DNA of 64,000 bases, from contig NZ_FMAG01000004.1 of assembly GCF_900094585.1 (NCBI RefSeq), positions 682,001 to 746,000 on the forward strand. Direction: 5' to 3'. The notes beneath the pieces were generated by a model. The model searched no databases and had not been told where the DNA came from. It saw nothing but the letters and a program-made list of their open reading frames with translations. The stretch comes from Martinezella multihospitum (GTDB taxonomy: Bacteria; Pseudomonadota; Alphaproteobacteria; Rhizobiales; Rhizobiaceae). Both the position numbers and the translations under genes were made by a program. Below are positions 63,347-64,000 of the stretch, piece after piece. Within the stretch, counting starts at the first letter, position 1, and each line of letters begins with the position of its first letter.

Positions 63347-64000
63347 TCAACCGGCTCGTTGCTCCGCGTCCTCCACCGCCAATCTCGCGAGAGCGAGCGC
63401 TGCCTCTCGCGTTTTGGCGGCGGCGATAAAACGGCCGTTGTGGCAGAAACTGGCGCCCTCAATACCGGTCGCCATTTCAAGGTCGCGACCGCTCAACCCG
63501 GCCCAGTCCGCCGGAAGATCGGCGCGCAGTTCGAACCCTTCCTCCGCGCGGCGAATTCCCGTCAGGCACCAGTCAGCCTCGCGCGGATGGACCACGAACA
63601 GGAGGTGATCGGCGCCCGCTTTCACGATCGCCGGACGAAACGGCATGCCCATCGGCAGTTCGAGAACGCGGCTCCTCCCGGCGGACGCAATCGCCTGCAA
63701 CACCAGAGCTTCGGCGCGCAGTTTCGCATGGATCCCGGCAATCTTCGCTTCGACGAAATTGCGGGCGATTGCAACCGCAGCATGGAATGCGCGGTCGGTC
63801 GCCTCCGGGTCCGCGTCGTCGAAGACGGGCTTCAATGTTTCGAGCAACGACGGCAAGGTCAATCCGGCCAGCAGGCCGGCGCTATCCGGGCTGAGCGCAC
63901 CATTGTCGACCAGGTCGACCGGCAAGACGAAGCCGGCATCGAAAGCAGCATGCACGGTCTCGACAAAGGCGCTTGGGACCAAAAGGGCTGTCAGGTAGTC
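63347..64000 (-). CDS. MYG1-family protein, C-terminal part (runs off the window)
   Basis: The minus-strand frame is open from the window edge (upstream codons DYLTALLVPSAF) to its stop at 63347, giving about 217 residues of the C-terminal half of a MYG1/UPF0160 protein. The hallmark is the tail GIEGASFCHNGRFIAAAKTREAALALA, with LLFVVHPREADWCLTGI before it. MYG1 proteins are predicted metal-dependent phosphoesterases or exonucleases; the N-terminal metal-binding half lies outside the window. Confidence 0.75.
   Translation of the reverse strand, partial: DYLTALLVPSAFVETVHAAFDAGFVLPVDLVDNGALSPDSAGLLAGLTLPSLLETLKPVFDDADPEATDRAFHAAVAIARNFVEAKIAGIHAKLRAEALVLQAIASAGRSRVLELPMGMPFRPAIVKAGADHLLFVVHPREADWCLTGIRRAEEGFELRADLPADWAGLSGRDLEMATGIEGASFCHNGRFIAAAKTREAALALARLAVEDAEQRAG

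Overview
The window looks like part of an accessory replicon or accessory chromosomal region of a Rhizobiaceae-type alphaproteobacterium (Rhizobium/Agrobacterium/Sinorhizobium). The reasons are high GC with C/G-ending codons, many ABC importers for sugars and amino acids each with a dedicated regulator, a UDP-xylose synthase/UDP-xylose 4-epimerase pair like the one known from Sinorhizobium meliloti, ParDE-type addiction modules, and tightly packed operons with 4-bp ATGA overlaps. No rRNA, tRNA, CRISPR array, replication gene or intact insertion sequence was seen. All identifications come from reading motifs, without database searches.

Layout. 1-9.4 kb: two facing catabolic units. A LysR regulator is divergent from a Rieske betaine-demethylase-like oxygenase, its reductase and an M24-fold protein with a DddP-like (DMSP lyase) metal site. 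Facing them are a DadA-like amine oxidase, a polar amino-acid ABC importer and a GntR regulator. 9.7-11.7 kb: a membrane GGDEF-EAL protein. 11.7-16 kb: an adaptor/ATPase/two-FtsX-permease ABC exporter and an AraC remnant. 16.3-27.7 kb: a ribose-type sugar importer in which one permease is fused to a strictosidine-synthase/SMP-30-like propeller, with a second free propeller, then LysR, aldehyde dehydrogenase, SDR and isopropylmalate/tartrate-type dehydrogenase genes. 27.8-29.9 kb: ParDE and SerA. 30-34.4 kb: an RND efflux pump. 34.8-38.2 kb: a GMC sugar oxidoreductase and two xylose-isomerase-like TIM barrels.

38.3-48.1 kb: a surface-glycan island. Uxs and Uxe (UDP-xylose/UDP-arabinose) on the plus strand face a six-gene minus-strand operon of four glycosyltransferases, a methyltransferase and an MsbA-like ABC exporter. 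Both operons begin with the same 211-bp element, present as an inverted pair without indels. It contains the dyad CAGACT-N2-AGTCTG, a ribosome-binding site and the start of a small leader ORF whose first 15 codons are largely conserved. This shared promoter/leader is the most unusual structure in the window.

48.4-52.5 kb: a three-subunit molybdenum hydroxylase (2Fe-2S, three-heme cytochrome c, Mo subunit). 52.7-53.4 kb: an antitoxin with a frameshifted ParE toxin. 53.8-56.9 kb: an unusual TPP enzyme next to a short 2-isopropylmalate-synthase-like protein. 57-58 kb: a gene-poor stretch with a 16-bp direct repeat. 58-64 kb: a CE15-like glucuronoyl esterase, a LacI regulator, a secreted hypothetical protein, a class III adenylate cyclase, a small ORF with a strong ribosome-binding site, and the C-terminal part of a MYG1-family protein cut by the window edge. 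The overall theme is use of plant-derived amines, glycosides and cell-wall sugars plus production of a pentose-containing surface glycan.
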